14,487 nt of DNA from CAWFFV01 sp963814985 (GCA_963814985.1 CAWFFV010000099.1:1-14487), one strand, 5' to 3'; numbered from the stretch's first letter, positions 1 through 7,532 are shown. The notes: generated from the sequence alone by a model not told the origin. A program made the numbers and translations.

Positions 1-1474
1 TGTTATCTACGTGCTCGACTCATTACGTATTGCTAAACCTCTTTTCTATGCACAACGTGGCGGATCCGTTCTCTTCGGCTCAGAGTTGAAGGTGTTGCTG
101 GCTCATCCACTTGTCAAAACTGAAGTTGATACAGATGGTCTCGCTCAAATCTTGAGCTTTGTGCGCACTCCTGGTTCAGGAATCTATCGTGATGTGCATG
201 AATTACGACCCGCTCATATAGCTCTATGGAATGAGCAGGGTGACATCAACCGTTACTGGTCTTTGCATAGTGCCCCACACCGATGATCTGCCAACAACAA
301 TTGAACATATTCGTACACTGCTGGAAGATTCGGTCAAGCGACAGTTGATCGCCGATGTTCCAGTTGCGGCATTGCTCTCTGGAGGGCTAAATTCCAGTTT
401 GTTAACCGCTCTTGCTGAGAAGGAATTCAAACATCAAGGAAAATTACTGCATACATATTCGATCGACTTTGCGGATAGTGCTCAGCATTTCCAGCGCGGT
501 CTCTTACACCTTTCTTTGGATGAGCCCTGGGCTAAGAGAATTGCCGGGTACGTAGGTACGCAGCACCATACCATTCAGTAGATCCGTCCGCACTGGTAGA
601 GAACCTGATGGCTCCAACTGTATGCTCATGAATATCCCAATGGTGGGTCAGATGAATACCTCACTCTACCTGCTATTTAAAGCGATGAAGCAAGAGGCAA
701 CCGTTGCTATTTCCGGAGAGGCAGCCGATGAGATCTTTGGGGGCTATCCCTGGTTCCAGATAGAAGCTATCCTCAAAGCTCCAACCTTCCCGTGGCAGCC
801 TGCATTCTTGGGACAAGGGGAGAATGCCCTCTCGTGGTTGTCTGCTGACATTATGCAGAAAACGCATTTCAAGGACCATATCGCACTGCAATATCGTCAG
901 ACCCTTACCGAAGTCCCAGGCTGGAGGGAGAGGACGCACTGGAGGCAAGGAGACGCGAAATGTTTTACCTGAACCTGACCCATTGGCTGCCCTTTTTGCT
1001 GGAGCGGAAAGATCGTATGGGTATGGCAACCGGTTTAGAAGTTCGTCTTCCTTTTGCGATTATCGGTTGGTTGAGTATGCCTGGAATATCCCATGGGAGA
1101 TGAAAACGGTCGATTCCATCGAGAAGGGTATCTTGCGTCGTGCATTTGCCCACATGTTACCCGAGGATGTGCTGTATCGCAAAAAGAGTGCCTATCCAAG
1201 CGTACAAAAACCCGGCTTACGACGAAGCGACTCGTCACTGGGCCTTGCAAATTCTGAACAATTCCGACGCGGCAATCCAGCCGCTACTCAATAGCCAGGT
1301 TGTCCGGGCACTAGCAGAAGACAAGACAACCAACCAACCAGGAATTGCGTTTATGTCCCTGTTCCAAGACATATATTCAAATCGACGAGTTGGCTGAAAC
1401 ATTACAAGGTCACACTATCTCTTCTAAGAAATCTTTTGTGCTGCACCATGCGAACAAATAGGAGCTGGCTTTGA
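1..1474 (+). pseudogene. asnB: Asparagine synthase (glutamine-hydrolysing) family, 5'-truncated and heavily frameshifted
   Basis: Members of this family make asparagine, or an amide in a natural product, from aspartate, ATP and glutamine. The window opens inside the N-terminal glutaminase domain, where 'FGSELKVLLAHPLVKTEVD' is typical. The PP-loop follows at 378-398, then 'SGEAADEIFGGYPWF' (about 712-756), 'GMATGLEVRLPF' (about 1020-1055), 'RKKSAYPSVQ' and a C-terminal 'WLKHYKVTL' near 1391. To read these in order the frame must change near 265, 578, 618, 920, 1055, 1208, 1374 and 1390. The PP-loop reads SGGLNSS, with AAT at 390-392 in place of the Asp codon expected in SGGxDSS, a one-base G-to-A difference in the nucleotide-binding loop. 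The end is set at the first stop of the last readable frame and is uncertain. Family assignment is secure. Whether it belongs to housekeeping asparagine synthesis or a peptide-modification cluster cannot be told. The symbol is family-level only. Confidence 0.85.
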
Positions 1475-1569
1475 CCCGGTTTTGAAGAGGCGGAGAAGAG
1501 AGATCTGGTAAACACTCCAAAACCGGGCCAAGATCAAGCGCGGGAAGTGACCCCCTAGCGCAAACCGCC

Positions 1570-1650
1570 GATCATCGACCAGAAATGATGGAAGCTTTAT
1601 GCACCCAATGCCATACGAAAAGACATAAAGCCGAAATGATAAAACGTCTC
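1570..1650 (+). pseudogene. HNH endonuclease tail, probable remnant of a group II intron-encoded protein
   Basis: The frame reads 'DHRPEMMEALCTQCHTKRHK', which fits the end of an HNH domain: an Asn/Met-Glu-Ala-Leu-Cys strand, the CxxC pair, then a basic helix. No reverse transcriptase or maturase domain precedes it. Upstream sequence to about 1480 is open in part but not recognisable. Because a domain V-like hairpin lies about 45 bases downstream, the simplest reading is the 3' end of a group II intron whose ORF carried a C-terminal HNH domain. A stand-alone HNH fragment from a phage or other mobile gene is the alternative. Confidence 0.45.
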
Positions 1651-1693
1651 AAAACGAAGGTTCGCGACCAACCACGAGCGGGAAATGATGGAC

Positions 1694-1728
1694 GAGCCCG
1701 TTGCAGGGACAACTTGCACGGCGGGTTG
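1694..1728 (+). ncRNA. Group II intron domain V-like hairpin
   Basis: The 35-base segment starts GAGCCCG and folds as domain V does. There is a lower helix of about 8 pairs (including A-T, G-T, three C-G, a G-C and two T-G wobbles), a two-base AC bulge on the 3' strand, and an upper 5-bp helix (GCAGG with CTTGC) closed by a five-base GACAA loop. The AGC catalytic triad is present at 1695-1697. The outermost G-G pair and the five-base loop, where a GNRA tetraloop is usual, are departures from consensus. Domain VI could not be folded with confidence in 1729-1780. The HNH tail just upstream supports the call. Confidence 0.55.
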
Positions 1729-1774
1729 GACGGAGAGGGGATGCGGAAACAAACATCTCGAAAGGGGTGAACTG

Positions 1775-2423
1775 CGCCGTGTCCCTATCCAATAATGAAG
1801 ATTCTGGGCTCTTTCTAACATTCATGCCATTGTGGAGAACAGGGTTAGAAATCCTCAAGTACTTCCTTTCTTTCTCCTCATTGCTTTTTTTCCTCAAGCT
1901 GTTGATATTTCTCTTCTCTTATCCCCCCAAAATCGGGGCAATTCCAGTTGTGGCCAGGGCTACTGGGATGTTATATGCAGGATTGATGGAACGTGATGTG
2001 TGGTCAGGACTGGTGGTTGAAGCGTGGGAACGGTGCCGATAAGGTTCACAATCGGCACTGCGGGCCTGAAACTTTTTTGCCGTGATCAACGTGCCAGTCT
2101 TGATGCTCCGAAACATGCTGCGTATTTGCAACTGACTTAAGGTTTCTTGGAAAAATCCTTCTCAAAGATGGTGCAGGCTCCCCATACAGATGAGAATACT
2201 GCATTCATGCCGAGGAGTATCAGGATGTTGCGTTGTGTGCTTCGCGCCGCCGATCTGCCAAAAATCGCATCGCCTGACAGGATCATCTCCTCGATGGTCT
2301 CTGACATGCTCATTGGAAAGAGAGGTCAATTCTGACCTGGCGAGATGTGGTATCTCTTCGAGGGCAATGAAACGAAAACGAGGACAAATACGATGCTGGC
2401 AAGAAAGAAAGTGGGGGGCGCTG
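1775..2423. other. About 650 bases with no supported gene
   Basis: Open frames here on either strand are short and match nothing recognisable. A 58-codon minus-strand frame (2313 to 2137, beginning MSMSETIEEMIL) has a plausible start but no ribosome binding site, and an opposing plus-strand frame of similar length overlaps it, so neither is called. A perfect hairpin lies at 2031-2060. The 3' part is the leader of the cytochrome/molybdopterin remnant. Confidence 0.5.
2031..2060. other. Perfect 10-bp stem-loop
   Basis: CGGTGCCGAT and ATCGGCACTG pair over 10 bp with one G-T wobble around a 10-base loop. A run of six T lies 13 bases after the stem (2074-2079), too far for a standard intrinsic terminator. 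It could be an operator, a decayed terminator, or the end of a lost element. Confidence 0.35.
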
Positions 2424-3125
2424 ATGCATTATCTCATCCTAGCGGACCTCGGATTTCCACTGTGGCTGCGACTGAGCCACTCTATCAATCTCCTCTTCAT
2501 TGGACTCGTGATTCGGGGCGGTATCCAGATCTTGGGGGCACATCCGCGGCTCTATTGGAATAATGGGTATACGCCCAGGACTGAGTGGCTGAAATTTACC
2601 AAGCGGGAAGCCCCACTTCCGAGTGAGGTAGTATATACCGCCCGCAACGACGAAGTGAACGTACCTGCGTGGTTAGAATTCCCCGTATTGCTGGTCCACT
2701 TCCACGCAAACATAACGAACATTGTGCTTGGTGGACCAAATGAAAATTTCGAGCTGGCCGTCGCCATTGCCATTCTCGCTCTCCTCGTCGTGCTGGCGAT
2801 CTACTGGTGGACAGTCTGGTATTCTCCACGCCATAAACATCAGGTCCAGGTGGCCCTTGATCGGCTGGAGAGTCCGATCAGAACGCTTCTGTTTCATCGC
2901 CTGCCCTCAGCACAGCACTCTACAGCAGCAGAGATTTCTCCCTACTTCTGGATCAATGGAGCTCCACCAACGGGTGAAGAGAGTCCAGCATTTCTCCAAC
3001 TGGCAAAGAACCAGTTCCGAGATTGGCACTTACAGGTAGGAGGGCTGGTTCAGCACTCGCTCTGCCGAGACAAGAGCAGATCACGTGAGGATACCATGTT
3101 TTACGGCAGAGGGGCGGAAATTTGA
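2424..3125 (+). pseudogene. Remnant of a cytochrome b561-type membrane / sulfite-oxidase-type molybdopterin oxidoreductase fusion
   Basis: The intact family joins a haem b membrane domain to a periplasm-facing molybdopterin domain. Residues 11-37 form a membrane segment with 'LRLSHSINLLFIGLVIRGG', followed by 'HPRLYWNNGYTPRTEWL', which is characteristic of the N-terminus. Residues 110-133 form another membrane segment, followed by 'HRLPSAQ' and 'ISPYFWINGAPPTGEE' (about 171-186) and 'FRDWHLQVGGLVQHSL', the start of the molybdopterin domain. The central membrane helices are missing, apparently by an in-frame deletion near residues 86-90. After 'GLVQHSL' the next conserved motif, 'LPRQEQIT', lies in another frame (about 3062-3088), and the rest of the molybdopterin domain is absent. 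At 233 aa it is about half the usual length. The ATG at 2424 has a GGGGGG tract 6 bases upstream; an ATG at 2367 is a weaker alternative. Not expected to function. Confidence 0.7.
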
Positions 3126-3190
3126 GTTTGCTTCGATGGCTCCTGAAACTGGGAAGATCAATGAGAGCCGGGAAAATGAAAGGAAAAGCG

Positions 3191-3598
3191 ATGCAAGAAC
3201 AGGGAAAACAGCAACATATTCCGGTCAAGGTCTACCGAACAGACGAGCGCTTGATGATCGCAGCTCCGATGGCGGGACTGGAACCAGAGAACATTCTGGT
3301 CGAAGTCACCAGCGATGGTTGCCTCATTCTCCATGGAGACGAGCGAGCTCTCTTGAAGGAGGTCAAGGATCTGTTGGTCGATGAATGGAGCGTTGGTGTC
3401 TATCACCGCGAGTTCGCACTCCCAGTTCCGGTCAATGCTGTGTGTGCCAACATCACCTATGGCAATGGCGTGCTGATGGTGGCGTTGCCTATCAGCGGGC
3501 AGACTTCCCCTGCACGGCTGACGCTCGAACGGGTCACGCCTACCCACGGGGAGCACAGAGGCAATGCTGGTCACTTTGCGACCTGCGTTCAAACATGA
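3191..3598 (+). CDS. Small heat-shock protein, Hsp20/alpha-crystallin family
   Basis: This is an ATP-independent holdase chaperone of the cytoplasm. The 135-aa product has the alpha-crystallin domain at about residues 10-101: 'IPVKVYRTDERLMIAAPMAG' as the first strands, 'ENILVEVTSDGCLILHGD' in the middle, and the signature 'NGVLMVALP' at 92-100, which matches the A-x-x-x-n-GVL-x-v-x-lP motif. A short, Thr/His-rich C-terminal tail follows. The ATG at 3191 is chosen because GAAAGGA lies 6 bases upstream and the protein then starts a few residues before the domain, as in relatives. The frame is open back to a TTG at 3122 that overlaps the stop of the preceding remnant, and ATGs at 3161 and 3176 are also possible. 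The frame is undamaged, unlike its neighbours. An IS1182 element begins 30 bases after the stop. Confidence 0.85.
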   Translation: MQEQGKQQHIPVKVYRTDERLMIAAPMAGLEPENILVEVTSDGCLILHGDERALLKEVKDLLVDEWSVGVYHREFALPVPVNAVCANITYGNGVLMVALPISGQTSPARLTLERVTPTHGEHRGNAGHFATCVQT

Positions 3599-3627
3599 CC
3601 GCACGAGCTACTCTGCACTGGAGGAAA

Positions 3628-3645
3628 TGATACCGCTGGCGAACC
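3628..3645 (+). repeat. Left terminal inverted repeat of the IS1182 element
   Basis: The sequence TGATACCGCTGGCGAACC is the exact reverse complement of 5383-5400. Pairing stops on both sides (3627 against 5401 and 3646 against 5382 do not match). Confidence 0.9.
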
Positions 3646-3727
3646 TTGGAGCGCTTGATTATACTGAAAGAGAGAAAAAAGAAAAGGAAGAAAAAAGAGG
3701 TGAAGGACCGCCGAGAGGAGAGCACCG

Positions 3728-5379
3728 ATGTCACTCAAACCACAAGCCGTTTGTCCAGTGCCTCAAGAAACGGCCCGAGTAGCACGAGCAGCTTACCCGA
3801 AAGGGAACATCTACATGCAGATGCGCAATGTCTTGGGAAGTCTCTACACCGATGAGGATTTTGTGGCCCTGTTTCCCAAGGAAGGACAACCGGCCCAAGC
3901 TCCGTGGCGACTGGCTCTGGTCACCGTGATGCAATTTGTGGAAAACCTGTCTGATCGACAAGCGGCAGATGCAGTGCGTGGAAGGATCGATTGGAAATAT
4001 CTCCTGGGTCTGGAACTCACCGATGCGGGGTTCGATGCCTCGGTGCTCTCCGAATTTCGTGCTCGTCTGATAGACAAACATGCGGAAGAACTCTTGCTGG
4101 AGAAAATGCTCACGCTCTTTCAGCAGAAAGGCTGGCTCAAGGCTCGTGGGCGGCAGCGTACTGACTCCACCCATGTCTTGGCGAAGATCCGCGCTCTCAA
4201 CCGACTGCTCTGCGTCTGGGAAACGATGCGTGCGGCCCTCAATAGCCTTGCGGTTGTTGCTCCCGACTGGCTGCGTGCTCAGAGTCAACCAGAGTGGGTC
4301 GAACGATATGGTCCTCGTAGTGAAAATTCGCGCTTGCCCGCCGGGGAGGCAGAGCGTCAAGCACAAGCCGTAGAGATCGGGAAGGATGGAGTAGCGTTGC
4401 TTGAGGCTCTTTTTGATCCAACAGCTCCCCAGTGGCTCCGCCAGGTTCCTGCTTCGGAAATCTTACGACACGTCTGGGTTCAAAATTACCAATGGAACGA
4501 TGGGGCCTTTGGCTGGCGTTCCTCCAGAATATTCCCCCTGCATCCCGTTACATCAGTTCTCCCTACGACGAAGAGGCTCATTACAGCAAGAAGCGGAGTT
4601 CCCAATGGGTGGGATACAAGGTCCACCTCACAGAAAGTTGTGAAGTGCGCCTGCCTTTGCTCATTACCCATGTGGAAACCACGTCAGCTCCCGTTTCAGA
4701 TGATGCGAGGACGGCAACCATTCATGCCGAACTTGACCGCAAAGGGTTGTTGCCATCTGAGCATCTTGTGGATACGGGCTATGTGGACGCTCAACTCCTG
4801 GTGGAGAGCCAGCGGGACTACCAAATTGATCTGGTGGGTCCGACCCGAAAGAACTACCGATGGCAAGCTACTCAACAAACCGGCTTCGATGCCGACCACT
4901 TTCTCATTGATTGGGAAAAGCAACAGGCCATCTGCCCGGAGAAACACACCAGCAGCAGTTGGACTCCGGCCATTGACAACCGGAAAAATGAGGTGATCAA
5001 AATCAAGTTCTCGACGACGGACTGCCAGGTGTGCCCGTCTCGATCACTCTGTACGCAATCCATTCGCTCTGCTCGTCGAACAGTTACAATTCGTCCACAA
5101 GAACAATATCAAGCCTTGAAGCGGAGGCGGGAGCAAGAAGAGACCAAGGAATTTAAGCAAGCCTATGCCAAGAGGGCCGGTATTGAGGGAACCATCTCAC
5201 AAGGGGTTCAAGTCATGGGTTTACGTCGTTCTCGCTACATTGGGCAGGAGAAAACGCATCTGCAACACGTCGCTACTGCTGCTGCTCTCAACCTGGTTCG
5301 GAGTATGGCATGGTTAAGTGGGGTTCCTCGTGCTCAGACTCGGCGTTCTGCTTTTGCTCGCCTGTATGATGCTGCTTAA
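3728..5379 (+). pseudogene. IS1182-family DDE transposase with one frameshift
   Basis: The transposase catalyses cut or copy movement of the element. The first frame (3728 to about 4525) carries the N-terminal helical domain and 'RQRTDSTHV', with the first catalytic Asp at about residue 146. The second frame (about 4525-5379) carries 'SSPYDEEAHYSKKRS', 'HLVDTGYVDAQLL' with the second Asp, a Cys cluster ('CQVCPSRSLC'), and 'RAGIEGTISQGVQ' with the catalytic Glu. The two frames join as '...GAFGWR' then 'NIPPASRYISSPYD', needing a single -1 shift between about 4519 and 4528. Together they give about 550 aa, the normal length. All DDE residues are present, so one indel is the only visible defect. 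The ATG at 3728 has GAGGAG 7 bases upstream. No classic A6G slippery site occurs at the junction, so programmed frameshifting is unlikely but not excluded. Confidence 0.85.
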
Positions 5380-5382
5380 ACG

Positions 5383-5400
5383 GGTTCGCCAGCGGTATCA
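5383..5400 (-). repeat. Right terminal inverted repeat of the IS1182 element
   Basis: This is the exact reverse complement of 3628-3645. It begins 3 bases after the transposase stop codon. Confidence 0.9.
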
Positions 5401-5403
5401 AAC

Positions 5404-5665
5404 ATGAGGAAGAACCAAGGAACAGCGGTGCTCACTGAAGAGAAGAGCAGGCCAGGAAAAGTGAGGACAAGCCAGCAGGAAACTCTGGCACGCGTCTGCT
5501 GACAAAGACGGTGATCTGGATCGCAGGGGTGGCCAGTGGCTGGGCGTCTTTCTCTGTCGCACGGTGTTCAATTACACCGAATGCTGCCCGCGAGACATTC
5601 CCATCACCGACCTGATTGAACAGATAAAGCGTGCGTCGCTCTATGACAGTACCGCGATCGAATAA
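5404..5665 (+). pseudogene. Small broken reading frame of unknown function
   Basis: An ATG at 5404, just outside the IS1182 right end, opens 'MRKNQGTAVLTEEKS' and stops at 5500-5502. A second open frame without a start codon (5465-5665) then reads 'GGQWLGVFLCRTVFNYTECC' and 'ITDLIEQIKRASLYDSTAIE' and ends in TAA, 38 bases before the next gene. The second part looks protein-like (mixed hydrophobic and charged residues, amphipathic end), and one frameshift near 5495 would join the two into a protein of about 85 aa. It could be the first gene of a pair with the 285-aa protein. No family is recognised. It may also be chance. Confidence 0.3.
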
Positions 5666-5703
5666 GGGGTGACTGTCATCTGAAAGGCTCTGGAGGAATC
5701 ACT

Positions 5704-6561
5704 ATGAGAGAATTGTTGGCAGGAGAGACGTTAGCAAAGCAGAAGCTCGCGGCGTTTGAGCGACTGCAACCAGAATTTGAGGTAAGTTTTTGCTTCGTGC
5801 AGGAGGTGCATGGACAGCGGCGCTTCGCAGCCTTTCCAGTGGCAGAGACTGTCTCCTATCTGCATGCCCTCTGGGTCTGTGAACGCAAGGATCGTCTCCT
5901 GAGTATCTATAAGAACATTGTACGCTATGAGGGCCAGCATTGTCTGAACTTCTTACAGCGTTGGCAAGAGGGAGAGGCCGAGGCTGTGGTCGCGTTCCTC
6001 CAACGCAAATTGGATGCCCTGCCTTTTGACGATATCATGAACCAGATCCAGGAAGCGAAAAGCGCACGCCATGCCGGTGATGGTCTATTACGGCGTCTTC
6101 TGCATGGTCGCCAGGTCCTCCTGAACCGGGCGATGAACCTGTTGCAGGCCTTAGACGGCATCTTTGCCCTGCCAGAGGATGACCTGATGCGGGAAGTGCA
6201 GATCGCCTGTGCACATCATGGACACACTCCTAGCCAGATCGAGCAGCAACTGGCAGAGGTGGAAGATCCGCTTTTTTCCTATGCTCCCCATCAGCTCCTG
6301 GCACAACGGAATATGCTGGTGATGAATACGCTTGGGATCAACGTCATGACATTCCCCACCGATCTGCCGGGCGAGCGCTCCTGGAAGGTGGTCGCACCAA
6401 CGGAATCCCGGCCCCCTTTTGCCGAGTCCGTGATTCGAGGCTATCAGGAACTGGTATCCCCTTCACACAATAATCTCAACGGGCATCGCTTTATTGATCG
6501 TCCTGAACACGAGCGTGCGGCCACAAGAAAACTAGGAAACACATGTCAATATATATGGTGA
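5704..6561 (+). CDS. Conserved-looking 285-aa protein of unknown function
   Basis: I do not recognise this protein. The start is well supported: GGAGG lies 7 bases before the ATG at 5704, and the frame is intact for 285 codons. It appears soluble, with no signal peptide or membrane segment. The composition suggests a mostly helical protein, with Glu/Gln/Ala/Leu-rich stretches at about residues 70-175 ('GEAEAVVAFLQRKLDALPFD', 'NRAMNLLQALDGIF'). A His-rich patch 'ACAHHGHTPSQIEQQLAEVE' lies near 188-207, and the C-terminal part has 'ESVIRGYQELVSPSHNNLNG'. There are few cysteines and no visible nucleotide-binding or catalytic motif. A terminator-like hairpin follows 35 bases after the stop, so it would end its transcript there. 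The upstream broken frame may once have been co-transcribed. Confidence 0.75.
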   Translation: MRELLAGETLAKQKLAAFERLQPEFEVSFCFVQEVHGQRRFAAFPVAETVSYLHALWVCERKDRLLSIYKNIVRYEGQHCLNFLQRWQEGEAEAVVAFLQRKLDALPFDDIMNQIQEAKSARHAGDGLLRRLLHGRQVLLNRAMNLLQALDGIFALPEDDLMREVQIACAHHGHTPSQIEQQLAEVEDPLFSYAPHQLLAQRNMLVMNTLGINVMTFPTDLPGERSWKVVAPTESRPPFAESVIRGYQELVSPSHNNLNGHRFIDRPEHERAATRKLGNTCQYIW

Positions 6562-6596
6562 AACTGACCAAGGAGAGGAAGTGGCAAACCAAACGA

Positions 6597-6632
6597 TGGC
6601 GTTTCATTTTGAAACGCCAGCAGGTTTTCTGT
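6597..6632 (+). terminator. Probable rho-independent terminator, perhaps bidirectional
   Basis: TGGCGTTTCA (6597-6606) and TGAAACGCCA (6610-6619) pair perfectly over 10 bp around a TTT loop, followed by GCAGG and a TTTTCTGT tract. It follows the 285-aa gene by 35 bases. On the minus strand the stem is followed by a T-rich stretch too, and the avidin gene converges from the other side, so it may serve both. Confidence 0.6.
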
Positions 6633-6714
6633 ATAAAAAAGCCTTACCAAACTGAGGAAAAAAGATGAATCTCTCATGTTTGGCAAAGCTTTCTCACTAT
6701 TACCTTTAGCAATA

Positions 6715-7152
6715 TTATTTTATGGGATGAGAAGCTGGCCCTGTTACTCGTCTTCTAGCAATGGTTTCAGGGGGAGGTGTTTCTCTTGTGAAAATATCCT
6801 GTCCTACATTTGTAGAGGCCCAATCTTGTGAAGATACGGTTTCACTGGTCAAAAGCCAAAGGGTTGTCAATATTTCTTTTCCTTCTATTATTTGATATTG
6901 ACCTGACCATGTTGTTACACTATGAGAACTTCCATAGACTGCATTCACCCATGCTACAATAAAACCAACAGCTTGTCCTCCTGTATTAGGTAAAGTATCT
7001 AATTGACCGTTTAGCGGATATATCCCAGAACCATCTCCAACGGCCGTTTGATACATTCCTTTCAAAAACTGGCCCTCTTCTATCTCCAGAGTCATTTGAG
7101 AACCGAGTTCATTGTGCCATATGCCTGCGACTGACATATTTGTATTCTCCAC
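6715..7152 (-). CDS. Avidin/streptavidin-family biotin-binding protein without signal peptide
   Basis: Avidins are eight-stranded beta-barrels, usually tetramers or dimers, that bind biotin very tightly. The 145-aa product aligns with streptavidin over nearly its whole length. The main biotin contacts are kept: N14 and S18 in 'GIWHNELGS' (streptavidin N23, S27), Y34 and T36 in 'GMYQTAVG' (Y43, S45), W68 (W79), S78 and T80 in 'HSVTTWSGQY' (S88, T90), W82 (W92), W99 in 'LWLLTSE' (W108), W111 (W120, the residue reaching across the subunit interface), and D119 in 'VGQDIFTR' (D128). There is no cysteine and, unlike most known bacterial avidins, no signal peptide: the barrel starts about 10 residues after Met. 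GTGGAG lies 9 bases before the ATG. The tail after 'IFTR' is 22 residues, Pro/Arg-rich. The gene is more AT-rich than its neighbours and intact, which suggests recent gain or selection. Confidence 0.92.
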   Translation of the reverse strand: MENTNMSVAGIWHNELGSQMTLEIEEGQFLKGMYQTAVGDGSGIYPLNGQLDTLPNTGGQAVGFIVAWVNAVYGSSHSVTTWSGQYQIIEGKEILTTLWLLTSETVSSQDWASTNVGQDIFTRETPPPETIARRRVTGPASHPIK

Positions 7153-7216
7153 TTCTCTTTTTGTTCATTCATCATCTCCATTAGAGACGAAGGCTAATGT
7201 ATTTGGCGGGGAACGA

Positions 7217-7256
7217 AAAGTAGGAAATAAAGGGCTAATAAACCAATTCCTACTTT
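7217..7256. promoter_or_regulatory. Inverted repeat upstream of the avidin gene, possible operator or leader hairpin
   Basis: AAAGTAGGAA (7217-7226) and TTCCTACTTT (7247-7256) are perfect 10-bp inverted repeats 20 bases apart, lying 65-104 bases upstream of the avidin ATG. The spacing suits binding of a dimeric repressor, or a hairpin in the mRNA leader. No protein for it is visible in the window, and no convincing -35/-10 pair could be fixed. Confidence 0.35.
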
Positions 7257-7273
7257 CATCAATTACCATCGAG

Positions 7274-7293
7274 AAAACCATTTCATTGGTTTT
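7274..7293 (-). terminator. AT-rich hairpin, weak terminator candidate
   Basis: AAAACCA (7274-7280) pairs with TGGTTTT (7287-7293) over 7 bp around a six-base loop. On the minus strand it holds the stop codon of the short frame 7423-7283 and ends in TTTTCTC; on the plus strand it runs into TTCTTCTT. The low GC content makes it weak. Confidence 0.3.
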
Positions 7294-7423
7294 TCTTCTT
7301 AAGTAGAAACAGAATATTTTCGCTCTTAAGGCAGCCAAATTCTGATGTAATATTCTCTATCTCTTTTTCAGTTTCTCTTATATTATATTTTATGAAACAA
7401 TAGAAATTTAATGTTTTATCAAT
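7283..7423 (-). pseudogene. Possible C-terminal fragment of an unknown AT-rich gene
   Basis: The minus strand is open for 46 codons and reads in part 'RETEKEIENITSEFGCLKSE' and 'NILFLLKKKNQ', ending in TGA inside the hairpin at 7274-7293. There is no ATG, GTG or TTG start. The charged, helix-like sequence and the hairpin at its stop suggest the tail of a lost gene upstream of the avidin, but chance in AT-rich DNA is possible. No family is recognised. Confidence 0.2.
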
Positions 7424-7532
7424 TTATACAATATATTATTGATGCATAAACTTTTAGAGATGAACTAGTCAAGAGTGTTGTGCAAACAGAGCCACTGACA
7501 CTTCAAAAGAGGGGGCCGAGTATGAGCGGACC

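Larger units (their letters stand above)
3628..5400 (+). mobile_element. IS1182-family insertion sequence, complete by its ends
   Basis: The 1773-bp element is bounded by perfect 18-bp inverted repeats at 3628-3645 and 5383-5400 and encloses one transposase gene. Size and layout fit the IS1182 family. No convincing target duplication is seen: the flanking bases are GAAA on the left and AACA on the right. The leader (about 3661-3727) is strongly purine-rich on the plus strand. The element sits between hsp20 and a small broken frame. Confidence 0.85.
7153..7532. other. AT-rich intergenic stretch between the avidin gene and the IS4 element
   Basis: The stretch holds the avidin leader, the inverted repeat at 7217-7256, an AT hairpin at 7274-7293, a short minus-strand open frame, and very AT-rich DNA to about 7470. 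Base composition changes abruptly at about 7470-7480, and 7480-7532 looks more like the GC-balanced DNA of the IS-rich surroundings. This suggests a junction there. Confidence 0.5.

Noticed and set aside
1701..2042. A 113-codon plus-strand frame with a hydrophobic stretch
   Set aside because: It starts inside the domain V hairpin, has no ribosome binding site, is interrupted in character, and resembles no family.
2137..2335. Two overlapping small frames on opposite strands (58 aa minus, 62 aa plus)
   Set aside because: Both look partly protein-like, but neither has a ribosome binding site or a recognisable motif, so the coding strand cannot be decided.
3661..3727. Strongly purine-rich tract upstream of the IS1182 transposase
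   Set aside because: It lies wholly within the IS leader, holds the ribosome binding site, and shows no repeat unit or other structure.
4519..4530. Programmed -1 frameshift in the IS1182 transposase
   Set aside because: No A6G-type slippery heptamer or clear downstream stem is present, and other genes nearby carry random-looking shifts.
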